64,000 bases of DNA. Source: Natrarchaeobius oligotrophus (GTDB taxonomy: Archaea > Halobacteriota > Halobacteria > Halobacteriales > Natrialbaceae). A program made the translations under genes and the position numbers. Where the stretch lies: positions 1 through 64,000 of the forward strand of contig NZ_REFZ01000014.1 of the NCBI RefSeq assembly GCF_003841465.1, given 5' to 3'. How positions within the stretch are numbered: the first letter of the stretch is position 1; each line of letters opens with the position of its first letter. The notes below the pieces were generated by a model. The model did no database searches, was not told where the DNA came from, and worked only from the letters and a program-made list of their open reading frames with translations. This document shows positions 57,682 to 64,000 of this stretch, piece after piece.

Positions 57682-59037
57682 TCAGTTCGCGACGGCGATC
57701 GAGGGCTGCTCGTCGGCGTCAGCGTCCTCGTCGGCCTCATCGTCGTCGACCTCATTTTCGTCGTCCTCCTCGTCGAGTGCTTCGAGGTCCTGTGCGTCGC
57801 CGATCGTCACGGTTTCGGCGTTCACGTTGTCGATGGACATCGACGTGGCGGATGCCTGTGAGACGGTTTCGGTCTCGGCGACGTCGTTCTCGTCGTCAGC
57901 GTCGTCGTCCTCTCCGTTGACGATGCCGTCGTCGTCGTCAGCCTCGTCCTCGCCGTCTTCGTCGTTGGCGATGCCGTCGTCAGCCTCGTCCTCGTCGTCG
58001 GCCACGTCGTTTTCGTCGTCGTCCATTTCGTCGTCTTCCTCGTCAGCCTCCTCGAGCGACTCGATGCTCATCGAATCGATGGAGACCGACTCGACGTCGA
58101 ACTGTTCGATGGTGAGTTCGTCGAACTCCTGGGTGGTCACTTCGTCGTTCTCGTCGTTCTCATCGTTGACGATGCCGTCGTCGTCGACAGCGTCGTTCTC
58201 GTCTTCGCCGTCGGCCTCGTCCTCGTCGTCATCGTTGAACAGTCCCTCGAACCAGTCACCGATCTGGTCGATCAGGCCGTCGTCCTCGACGGTCAGTTCG
58301 GTGATGGTCATCTGCTCGACGTTCATCTCCTCGATCGTGAGCTCCTCGATCGTGAGCTCGTCAGCGTCCTCGTCGATCAGATCCTGCTCGTCGCCAACGT
58401 CGTTCTCGTCGGCCTCATCGTCTTCGAGACCGTTCTCGTCGGCCTCATCGTCGTCGACGCCGTTATCTTCCATCTCGTCATCATCTTCCATCTCCTCGTC
58501 GAGGGCGTCATCTTCCTCGTCCATCTCGTCGCCGTCGTCCTCGTCGATCTCGAGGTCCTCGATCGAGACGTCCTCGAGTTCGAGCTGTTCGATCTCGATG
58601 TCCGAGATCGTCACGTCCTCGGCCTGAGCGAGGTCGTCCTCGTCATCCTGTGCGTTCTCGTCGTCCTGGGCAGCGGCGCCGTCATCCTCCGCGTTCGGAT
58701 CGTCATCGGCTTCGACTTCCTCGTTGTCAGCGACGCCAGTGTCTTCCTCTTGCGCTTCGACGTCGTCATTTTCGTCGGCCTCGTCGTCATCCTCGAGCTC
58801 CTCCTCGAGTTCGTCTTCCTCAGCCTCGAGCGAATCGACGCTCAACTCCTCGATCGTCGCGTTTTCGACGGTGACGTCGTCGAGTTCGAGTTCGCCCACC
58901 TGTACGTTCTCGAGTGTTGCGCTCACGTCTCCGGCGTCGTCCGCGCCCGACGTCGCACCGGCGAGGGCAGGACCCCCCGACATCGCGACCAGCAGGGCAA
59001 CGAACACGACACCGAGTTTCTGCGGTCGTGAAACCAT
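57682..59037 (-). CDS. Secreted polyacidic protein with five pentad-repeat modules, paralog 1
   Basis: A 451-residue exported protein with a Sec signal peptide ([16 protein letters not shown], cut near ALAGA). The mature part alternates five short modules of repeating pentads with disordered Asp/Glu/Asn linkers. The pentads follow [L/V/I/M]-x-[I/V/L]-[E/D]-x: [15 protein letters not shown] in module 1; [15 protein letters not shown] in 2; [15 protein letters not shown] in 3; FDVES VSIDS MSIES in 4; a weaker fifth near the C-terminus. Such pentads resemble pentapeptide-repeat beta-helix rungs with branched residues inside. A Trp-containing amphipathic helix (GLIDQIGDWFEGLF) follows module 3. 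There is no PGF-CTERM or C-terminal membrane helix, so it may be released. No known family was recognised. Confidence 0.8.
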   Translation of the reverse strand: MVSRPQKLGVVFVALLVAMSGGPALAGATSGADDAGDVSATLENVQVGELELDDVTVENATIEELSVDSLEAEEDELEEELEDDDEADENDDVEAQEEDTGVADNEEVEADDDPNAEDDGAAAQDDENAQDDEDDLAQAEDVTISDIEIEQLELEDVSIEDLEIDEDDGDEMDEEDDALDEEMEDDDEMEDNGVDDDEADENGLEDDEADENDVGDEQDLIDEDADELTIEELTIEEMNVEQMTITELTVEDDGLIDQIGDWFEGLFNDDDEDEADGEDENDAVDDDGIVNDENDENDEVTTQEFDELTIEQFDVESVSIDSMSIESLEEADEEDDEMDDDENDVADDEDEADDGIANDEDGEDEADDDDGIVNGEDDDADDENDVAETETVSQASATSMSIDNVNAETVTIGDAQDLEALDEEDDENEVDDDEADEDADADEQPSIAVAN

Positions 59038-59044
59038 TGCGCTC

Positions 59045-59095
59045 CGCCCTACGGCGCTTTGCGGGCTAAAACGAACCGACTGTTACGAAATTATC
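59045..59095 (-). promoter_or_regulatory. Promoter of acidic protein 1
   Basis: On the minus strand, CGTTTTAGCCC (TATA-like) lies about 30 bases before the ATG. The block from 59063 to 59095 is almost identical to the block before acidic protein 2, with shared GATAAT, GTAACAGTCGG and TCGTTTTAGC. Confidence 0.6.
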
Positions 59096-59465
59096 TCGAC
59101 GAAAACGGAAGTTGGTGTTCGCTCGCCGACCGCTAATCCGTCGTTCATTCCGTTGGCTTCGACGGGTGTCTCGATCGGCTAGCTCGGGACGATATTCGAC
59201 GGGAAATTCGGTTTGGCTTGCACGCGCTACCGCGTTATTGTGAATGTCGGAGAACGGAACGTTACCGACGAACCCGTCGGCGGAAACGACTGTCTCCGAA
59301 CGACGACCATCTGCCACGGAAGACCGTCCAAACTCGAGGGGTGGGGAAGTTCGACGGGCCGACGTCTCGGTGGGTCCGAATCCAACGAGCGCCGGTCGCG
59401 CTCCGACGACGGTCGATCGAAAGCGCCGTTCGTCACCGCGAGTGCAACGGCTACTCGTTCGGCGT
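59096..59465. other. Gene-free stretch between the acidic-protein genes
   Basis: About 370 bases with several open frames on both strands but no motif, signal or codon pattern of a real gene. No dispersed repeat copy was seen. It separates the two paralogs and is not similar to the sequence upstream of paralog 2 beyond the promoter block. Confidence 0.5.
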
Positions 59466-59475
59466 CGAAAAAAGA
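59466..59475 (-). terminator. T-run after acidic protein 2
   Basis: Plus-strand AAAAAA at 59468-59473, about 50 bases past the stop on the minus strand. Confidence 0.4.
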
Positions 59476-59525
59476 TCGCCCGCGATCGTTCGGAACGCGG
59501 TCAGTACCGTTCGCCCTCGCGTCGA

Positions 59526-60875
59526 TCAGCCCAGGACCGAAATCGATGGCTGATCGTCTTCGGTGTCATCGAGGCCGTCGTCAGCGTCGTCGTCGAAGTC
59601 GTCGTCCTCGTCCGCGTCGTCATCGTCGACGTCCTCGAGGTCGTCGGCGTCGCCGAGGGTCACGGAGTCCGCCGTCGCGTCACCGATCGTGATCGAGGAG
59701 GCGGAGACCTCGGAGACGGTTTCGCCGTCGTCTGCGTCGACGTCATCGTCAGCGTCGTCGGCCTCATCGTCGTCGAGACCGTTCTCGTCGTCGGCATCGT
59801 CGAGGCCGTTCTCGTCGTCGGCCTCATCGTCGTCGAGGCCGTTCTCGTCGTCGGCATCGTCGAGGCCGTTCTCGTCGTCAGCGTCGTCGACGGCGTCGTC
59901 ATCTTCCTCGAGCGATTCGATGGTCATCGATTCGACGGTGACGTCGTCGACGTCGAACTGTTCGATGGTGAGTTCGTCGATCTCCTCGGCGGCGTCGACG
60001 TCGTCATCCTCCTCATCGACGCCGTTCTCGTCGTCGGCATCGTCGAGGCCGTTCTCGTCGTCGGCATCGTCGAGACCGTTCTCGTCGTCAGCGTCGTCGA
60101 CGGCGTCGTCATCTTCCTCGCCGAGGTCGTCAGCCTCGTCGTCCTCGACGGTTAGCTCCTCGATCGACAGCTGCTCGACGTTCATCTCCTCGATCGTGAG
60201 CTCCTCGATCGTGAGTTCGTCAGCGTCCTCGTCGATCAGATCGAGCCCGTCATCAGCGTCGTCGACGCCGTTGTCGTCGGCCTCATCGTCGTCGAGGCCG
60301 TTCTCGTCGTCAGCGTCGTCGAGACCGTCGTCGGCGTCATCGACGCCGTTATCGTTCGCGTCGTCATCCAGACCGTTCGCGTCGTCATCGAGTTCGTCGT
60401 CTTCGTCGACCTCGAGGTCTTCGATCGAGACGTCCTCGAGCTCGAGCTGTTCGATCTCGATGTCCGAGATGGTCACTTCGTCGTCTTCGGTATCGTCGTC
60501 AGCGTCGACGTCGTTATCGGCCGCATCGTCAGCGTCGTCGACGCCGTTGTCGTCGGCCTCGTCGTCGAGTCCGTCGTCATCTGTGACGCCGTTATCGTCC
60601 GCGTCGTCCGCGTCGGCATCGTCGTCCTCGTCGAGGGCGTCCTCGAGTTCGTCTTCATCCACGTCGAGGTCCTCGACGGTCAGCTCCTCGATCGTCGCGT
60701 TCTCGACGGTGACGTCGTCGAGTTCTAGCGTGTCTACCTGTGCGTCTTCGAGTGTTGCGCTCATGTCTCCGGCGTCGTCCGCGGTCGACAGCGCACCCGC
60801 GAAGGCAGGGCCTCCGGAGAGTGCGACCATCAACGCAACGAACACGACACCGAGTTTCTGCGGTCGTGAAACCAT
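59526..60875 (-). CDS. Secreted polyacidic protein with five pentad-repeat modules, paralog 2
   Basis: A 449-residue paralog of the protein at 57682 with the same signal peptide ([16 protein letters not shown]) and the same five modules in the same order: [60 protein letters not shown]; and ITIGD. The linkers differ strongly. Here they are tandem nine-residue units DDADDENGL, which recall degenerate thrombospondin-type-3 or dockerin-like calcium loops. Modules are conserved while linkers expand, so the modules are likely the functional part. There is no membrane anchor. It ends PSISVLG, matching PSIAVAN of paralog 1. It is not assigned to a known family. Confidence 0.8.
   Translation of the reverse strand: MVSRPQKLGVVFVALMVALSGGPAFAGALSTADDAGDMSATLEDAQVDTLELDDVTVENATIEELTVEDLDVDEDELEDALDEDDDADADDADDNGVTDDDGLDDEADDNGVDDADDAADNDVDADDDTEDDEVTISDIEIEQLELEDVSIEDLEVDEDDELDDDANGLDDDANDNGVDDADDGLDDADDENGLDDDEADDNGVDDADDGLDLIDEDADELTIEELTIEEMNVEQLSIEELTVEDDEADDLGEEDDDAVDDADDENGLDDADDENGLDDADDENGVDEEDDDVDAAEEIDELTIEQFDVDDVTVESMTIESLEEDDDAVDDADDENGLDDADDENGLDDDEADDENGLDDADDENGLDDDEADDADDDVDADDGETVSEVSASSITIGDATADSVTLGDADDLEDVDDDDADEDDDFDDDADDGLDDTEDDQPSISVLG
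59755..60110 (-). repeat. 27-bp tandem repeats encoding DDADDENGL linkers
   Basis: Units of the type TTCTCGTCGTCGGCATCGTC plus GAGGCCG recur in runs at about 59770-59890 and 60020-60095. They keep the reading frame. Such arrays can expand and contract, changing linker length. Confidence 0.75.
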
Positions 60876-60894
60876 GCGCTCCGGTCTACAGGCT

Positions 60895-60932
60895 TTTCGG
60901 GGCTAAAACGAGCCGACTGTTACGAGATTATC
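60895..60932 (-). promoter_or_regulatory. Promoter of acidic protein 2
   Basis: Minus-strand CGTTTTAGCCCCG (TATA-like) about 30 bases before the ATG, preceded by GATAATCTCGTAACAGTCGG. The block matches the promoter of acidic protein 1, showing that promoter and gene were duplicated together. Confidence 0.6.
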
Positions 60933-61127
60933 CGAACGAAAACCAAAATTGAGCGTTTTGCCGACGGGCATAATCGACTTTTCACCGGCCTCGACGCCGA
61001 TAGACTGTCGTTCGCCGAAATCGATCGGCCGTCCGAAAGCGGGTCCTCGTTGTGCTTGCGTTCGCCGCCACGGATGTCTCTGTCGGAGAACGGAATCCTT
61101 ACCGCTGCGCCCGCCAACACACGGTCG

Positions 61128-62603
61128 ATGCGTGAGTGCTTCGAAGTCCGGGACACCGACGTGGGCGGACGAATCGGGAGCCTCACCGTGCCGAGCGCCG
61201 GCGTAACCGTCGAAACGCCCGCGCTCCTGCCGGTGATTAATCCGAATTTAGATACGATCAGCCCCCGCCGCCTCGCCGAGGAGTTCGGGGCCGAGATCCT
61301 CATCACGAACTCGTACATCATCTACGGAACCGACGACGTCCGGGAGCGCGCGCTCGAGGTCGGACTCCACGAGTTGCTCGAGTTCCCGGGCGCGATCATG
61401 ACCGACTCCGGCTCCTTCCAGCTGGCCGAGTACGGCGAAATCGACGTCACGACCGAAGAGATCCTCGAGTTCCAGCGCGCGATCGGCTCCGACATCGGAA
61501 CGCCGGTCGACATTCCCACGCCGCCCGACGTCTCGCGCGAGCGGGCCGAAGACGAACTCGAGACGACCCAGCGCCGACTCGAAGCCGCGCAAGACGTCGA
61601 GACGGGAGACATGCTCGTCAACGCACCCGTCCAGGGATCGACCTACCCGGACCTGCGCGAGTCGGCCGGCCGCCACGCCGACGCGACCGACCTCGACGTC
61701 TTTCCCGTCGGCGCGGTGGTGCCGCTGATGAACGACTACCGTTACGACGACGTGGTCGACGTCGTCGCCGCCGCAAAACGCGGCCTGGGTGCCGACGCGC
61801 CCGTCCACCTCTTCGGCGCCGGCCACCCGATGATGTTCGCGCTCGGCGTCGCGATGGGGTGTGACCTGTTCGACTCCGCGGCGTACGCACTCTACGCCCG
61901 CGACGACCGGTACCTCACCGTCAGCGGCACCCGACAGCTCGAGGACCTCGAGTACCTCCCCTGTCCGTGTCCCGTCTGCGCCGAGCACTCGCCGGACGAC
62001 CTGCGGTCGTTACCCGACGACAGACGCGAGACGGAACTCGCGGCCCACAACCTCCACGTCACTTTCGCGGAGATTCGGCGGATCAAGCAGGCCGTCCGGT
62101 CGGGGGACCTGCTCGAACTGGTCGAACAGCGCGCTCGGGCGCATCCAGCGATGCTCGACGGCTACCGAGCGCTGCTCGACCACGCCGAACAGCTCGAGCG
62201 GTCGGATCCGGTCTCCAAAGGTGCGTTCTTCTACACGTCCCACGAGAGCGCGCGTCGTCCCGAGGTACTGCGTCACCACCGGCGCCTCGAGCGGCTGTCG
62301 GTTCCGGACTCGCTCTTTCTCACCGAGGGCGAATCGGCCCGAACCGACGAGTTCGACGAATCGTGGCGCGTCGAGCCGCCGTTTGGCCCCTTCCCGCGGG
62401 CGCTCTCGAAGAGCTACCCGCTGACGGCGGAGGTGCCGGATCGGACGGATCGCGCGGCGCTCGAAGCCGCCGCCGACGGGATCAGCCGGCTCGTCGAGGC
62501 GAACCCGAAGACGGAGTTCACGCTCGGTCACCGTAGCTGGCCCGCGACGGCGCTCGAGCGAGTTCCGGAGCGGGTCCGCGTAACCGATCTGAACGACGGC
62601 TAG
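61128..62603 (+). CDS. tgtA: tRNA-guanine(15) transglycosylase
   Basis: A 491-residue enzyme that swaps guanine 15 of archaeal tRNA for preQ0, the first step to archaeosine. The catalytic Asp motif is [13 protein letters not shown], the base-binding region [14 protein letters not shown], and the zinc ligands CPCPVC with a following His (AEH). The TIM barrel covers about 1-330 and a C-terminal extension follows. The ATG at 61128 gives the family start MRECFEVRD; earlier in-frame ATGs would precede the promoter. It is divergent from the acidic protein pair. Confidence 0.95.
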   Translation: MRECFEVRDTDVGGRIGSLTVPSAGVTVETPALLPVINPNLDTISPRRLAEEFGAEILITNSYIIYGTDDVRERALEVGLHELLEFPGAIMTDSGSFQLAEYGEIDVTTEEILEFQRAIGSDIGTPVDIPTPPDVSRERAEDELETTQRRLEAAQDVETGDMLVNAPVQGSTYPDLRESAGRHADATDLDVFPVGAVVPLMNDYRYDDVVDVVAAAKRGLGADAPVHLFGAGHPMMFALGVAMGCDLFDSAAYALYARDDRYLTVSGTRQLEDLEYLPCPCPVCAEHSPDDLRSLPDDRRETELAAHNLHVTFAEIRRIKQAVRSGDLLELVEQRARAHPAMLDGYRALLDHAEQLERSDPVSKGAFFYTSHESARRPEVLRHHRRLERLSVPDSLFLTEGESARTDEFDESWRVEPPFGPFPRALSKSYPLTAEVPDRTDRAALEAAADGISRLVEANPKTEFTLGHRSWPATALERVPERVRVTDLNDG

Positions 62604-62730
62604 TCTCGGTACTACAGACGGCTAGTCTCGACGCTACCGGCTGAGACGGTCGCCGAAGGCGATACGAACGACCACCTCGGCACACCGCTGGATCGTCGGC
62701 CGGCGCCGGGTCCGAATCGACCGGGATCGG

Positions 62731-63036
62731 TTACGCCGCCTGATCGGCACTTCCGGACGAGTCCGCTGCGGGCGTCGCCATCCCGTCGACGACGACGGTC
62801 AGCTCGTCGGTGCGCTCGACGAGGACGACGTGTCCGGCGTACTCGAACTCGAGTCGAACGTTCCGATCGGTTCGTTGGTCCTCGGCCAAGAGCGCGTCGA
62901 GCGCGTCGGGCTCGATCCACTCGTACAGCGGCGGGAGGGAGACGGGATCGACGTCGCGCTGGCGTGCAACCGCGTCGACGACGGCGAGGCTAACGTCGTC
63001 AGCGCCTTCGCGGAGGTCAGTAACGGCGTGATTCAC
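62731..63036 (-). CDS. HalOD1 output-domain protein
   Basis: A 101-residue protein made of one HalOD1 domain, a small haloarchaeal module found alone or at the end of signal proteins. The family pattern is VSLAVVDAVARQRDVDPVSLPPLYEWIEPDALDALL (given as short parts: LAVVDAVA, LPPLYEWI, PDALDALL) and a final strand FEYAGHVVLVE. The GTG at 63036 was chosen because a TATA-like TTTTTA at 63061-63066 lies about 25 bases before it, giving a leaderless mRNA; a GTG at 63084 would be upstream of the TATA. Function is unknown. Confidence 0.75.
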   Translation of the reverse strand: MNHAVTDLREGADDVSLAVVDAVARQRDVDPVSLPPLYEWIEPDALDALLAEDQRTDRNVRLEFEYAGHVVLVERTDELTVVVDGMATPAADSSGSADQAA

Positions 63037-63146
63037 GATCGAGTGGAGTCGTCGGATGCGTAAAAAGGTGCTGTCGGTTCCCACCGGTTCGCCGGAGCCC
63101 GAGTCGGATCAGAACACCAAAGAGGTGAGCGCCGTCCAGTTTCAGT

Positions 63147-63509
63147 ATGCTCGGGGCAGCGTCGCTCGTGCTGGGCGTGATCGTCGTCGTCGCGTTCGCG
63201 TCGTGGGTGAGGCGTCGGACCAGCGGCGGGAGCCGGTCGTCGGACCGGGCGGAATCCCGGCAGCGCCACAGAAACGCACAGAAACGCGAGCCGCCGGTCG
63301 ACGTCGGGGACGTACACGCGGCAGCGATCTACGAGTTTAGCGACCACCACACGGGCGAGCGCCACGCCGTCTGCAAGGTCGAGGGGTTCGTCGTCTTCGT
63401 CGAAGACGTTCCCGACGACCTCGAGGCGACCGACGTGATCGAGTTCAAGGTACTCTCGTTCAACCGAGGGTACACGTCTGCGACCGCGACGTACGCCGGC
63501 CGGTCGTAG
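63147..63509 (+). CDS. Membrane-anchored TRAM-domain protein
   Basis: A 120-residue protein. One N-terminal helix (LVLGVIVVVAFASWV) is followed by a basic linker and a TRAM-like beta-barrel (about 50-118) with GDVHAAAIYEFSDHHTGE, HAVCKVEGFVVFVEDV and VIEFKVLSFNRGYTSATA. TRAM domains bind RNA or tRNA in single-domain archaeal proteins; here the anchor may place it at the membrane. It has no operon partner in view: the HalOD1 gene is divergent and the EamA gene convergent. Confidence 0.75.
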   Translation: MLGAASLVLGVIVVVAFASWVRRRTSGGSRSSDRAESRQRHRNAQKREPPVDVGDVHAAAIYEFSDHHTGERHAVCKVEGFVVFVEDVPDDLEATDVIEFKVLSFNRGYTSATATYAGRS

Positions 63510-63574
63510 CCTGTCGTCTCCCGTCACGTCGATACCGCCACTCTGATCGGTCCCGCCGGTTCGTTTCGTCGCGT

Positions 63575-64000
63575 TCATCCCGACAGCGAGACGAGCGTCG
63601 CTCCGATCACGACGATCAGCGCAGACGCGCCGACGCGCCAGGTGACTCGCTCCAATCGCTGGGGGAGAAACACCATCGAGAGGCCGGCGACGATCAGGGG
63701 CGTAAGCTGAAGCAGCGGCATCACGATGACGACGGGCGCGACCTCGAGCGCCGCGAAGTACGCGAGGAAGCCGGCCGTCGTGGAGACGCCAGCGCCGACG
63801 TACCACGCCGTCGCCCTGGTCCTGATCGGAAACGGACGCAGCGATCCGGTGATCGCGAGGTAGCCGACGAATCCGATCGTGCCCGCGATCGCCATGATCG
63901 TGAGTCCGGGGAGGATCGCCGTTCCCTCGGCCAGCCCGATCGAGACGAAAATCGGTTCCATCCCGATGCAGACGGCGGCGGCCAGCGGCAATACGAGCGT
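63575..64000 (-). CDS. EamA/DMT-family transporter, C-terminal part (cut by window end)
   Basis: The last 141 codons of a drug/metabolite transporter; the start lies beyond the window. The visible part is the second EamA repeat with about five helices, including AILPGLTIMAIAGTIGFVGY, AWYVGAGVSTTAGFLAYF and VVIVMPLLQLTPLIVAGLSM, ending VVIGATLVSLSG. DMT transporters move small metabolites; the substrate cannot be told from this half. It is convergent with the TRAM-domain gene. Confidence 0.8.
   Translation of the reverse strand, partial: TLVLPLAAAVCIGMEPIFVSIGLAEGTAILPGLTIMAIAGTIGFVGYLAITGSLRPFPIRTRATAWYVGAGVSTTAGFLAYFAALEVAPVVIVMPLLQLTPLIVAGLSMVFLPQRLERVTWRVGASALIVVIGATLVSLSG

Noticed and set aside
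59755-60110. CRISPR array
   Set aside because: The 27-bp units follow each other in frame with no unique spacers and encode a protein linker; no cas genes are present.
57682-60875. PGF-CTERM anchoring of the two acidic proteins
   Set aside because: Neither has a PGF motif or a C-terminal hydrophobic helix with basic end, unlike the S-layer proteins.

Overview
The window is high-GC haloarchaeal DNA. The proteins are strongly acidic and Tat lipoprotein signals are common. Most genes have a TATA box about 25-35 bases before the start codon and little or no leader. Marker genes agree: archaeosine tRNA-guanine transglycosylase, SAMP1/MoaD, PGF-CTERM S-layer glycoproteins, HalOD1 and bacterio-opsin-activator type regulators. 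The repeat family and gene content suggest the Natrialba/Natrinema/Haloterrigena side of the Halobacteria, but this is an inference.

Layout. 1-2535: tail of an IS630-type transposase, a DUF357 protein, a glutaredoxin-thioredoxin reductase fusion and a small zinc-finger protein. 2675-2800: an orphan promoter followed by a compact, hairpin-rich segment that may be an unknown small RNA or leader. 3138-12636: three tandem full-length S-layer glycoprotein paralogs, each with its own TATA box, a conserved leader of about 115-123 bases and the same hairpin terminator. 13095-18362: a TetR regulator divergent from a COG1361 surface protein and an RND exporter, with a near-perfect palindromic operator and a coupled 34-codon leader ORF. 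18493-26000: MFS transporter, VOC protein, LLM oxidoreductase, DRG-type GTPase and a multi-sensor histidine kinase. 26215-33270: carB, an M24 peptidase, aroA and a DUF4097-like lipoprotein.

33463-36152: two paralogous four-helix 'sensor' membrane proteins flank an operon of a winged-helix regulator and two DUF7521-like membrane proteins. 36367-40619: an HTH-GNAT protein, then KDPG aldolase, gluconate dehydratase and glucose dehydrogenase, which are three steps of the semi-phosphorylative Entner-Doudoroff route. 40805-43300: TlpA/CcdA thiol pair and aroC. 43336-50829: LOV-domain Bat-like regulator, aldehyde ferredoxin oxidoreductase, small zinc fingers and HTH regulators. 50886-57416: PNPOx-like protein, two uncharacterised small proteins, AzlCD, SAMP1, small lipoprotein, a decayed DUF4397 gene, PadR and Nudix. 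57682-60875: two tandem secreted proteins made of five short pentad-repeat modules joined by Asp/Glu linkers. 61128-64000: tgtA, a HalOD1 protein, a TRAM-domain membrane protein and a cut EamA transporter.

The most novel signals are: (1) a dispersed, imperfectly palindromic intergenic repeat with at least twelve copies, which often begins exactly at a gene's TGA stop codon; (2) the twin pentad-module polyacidic exoproteins, with duplicated promoters; (3) the triple S-layer locus with conserved 5' and 3' untranslated elements but different upstream palindromes; and (4) the orphan structured segment at 2675-2800. All calls come from reading the sequence only; no database search was run.
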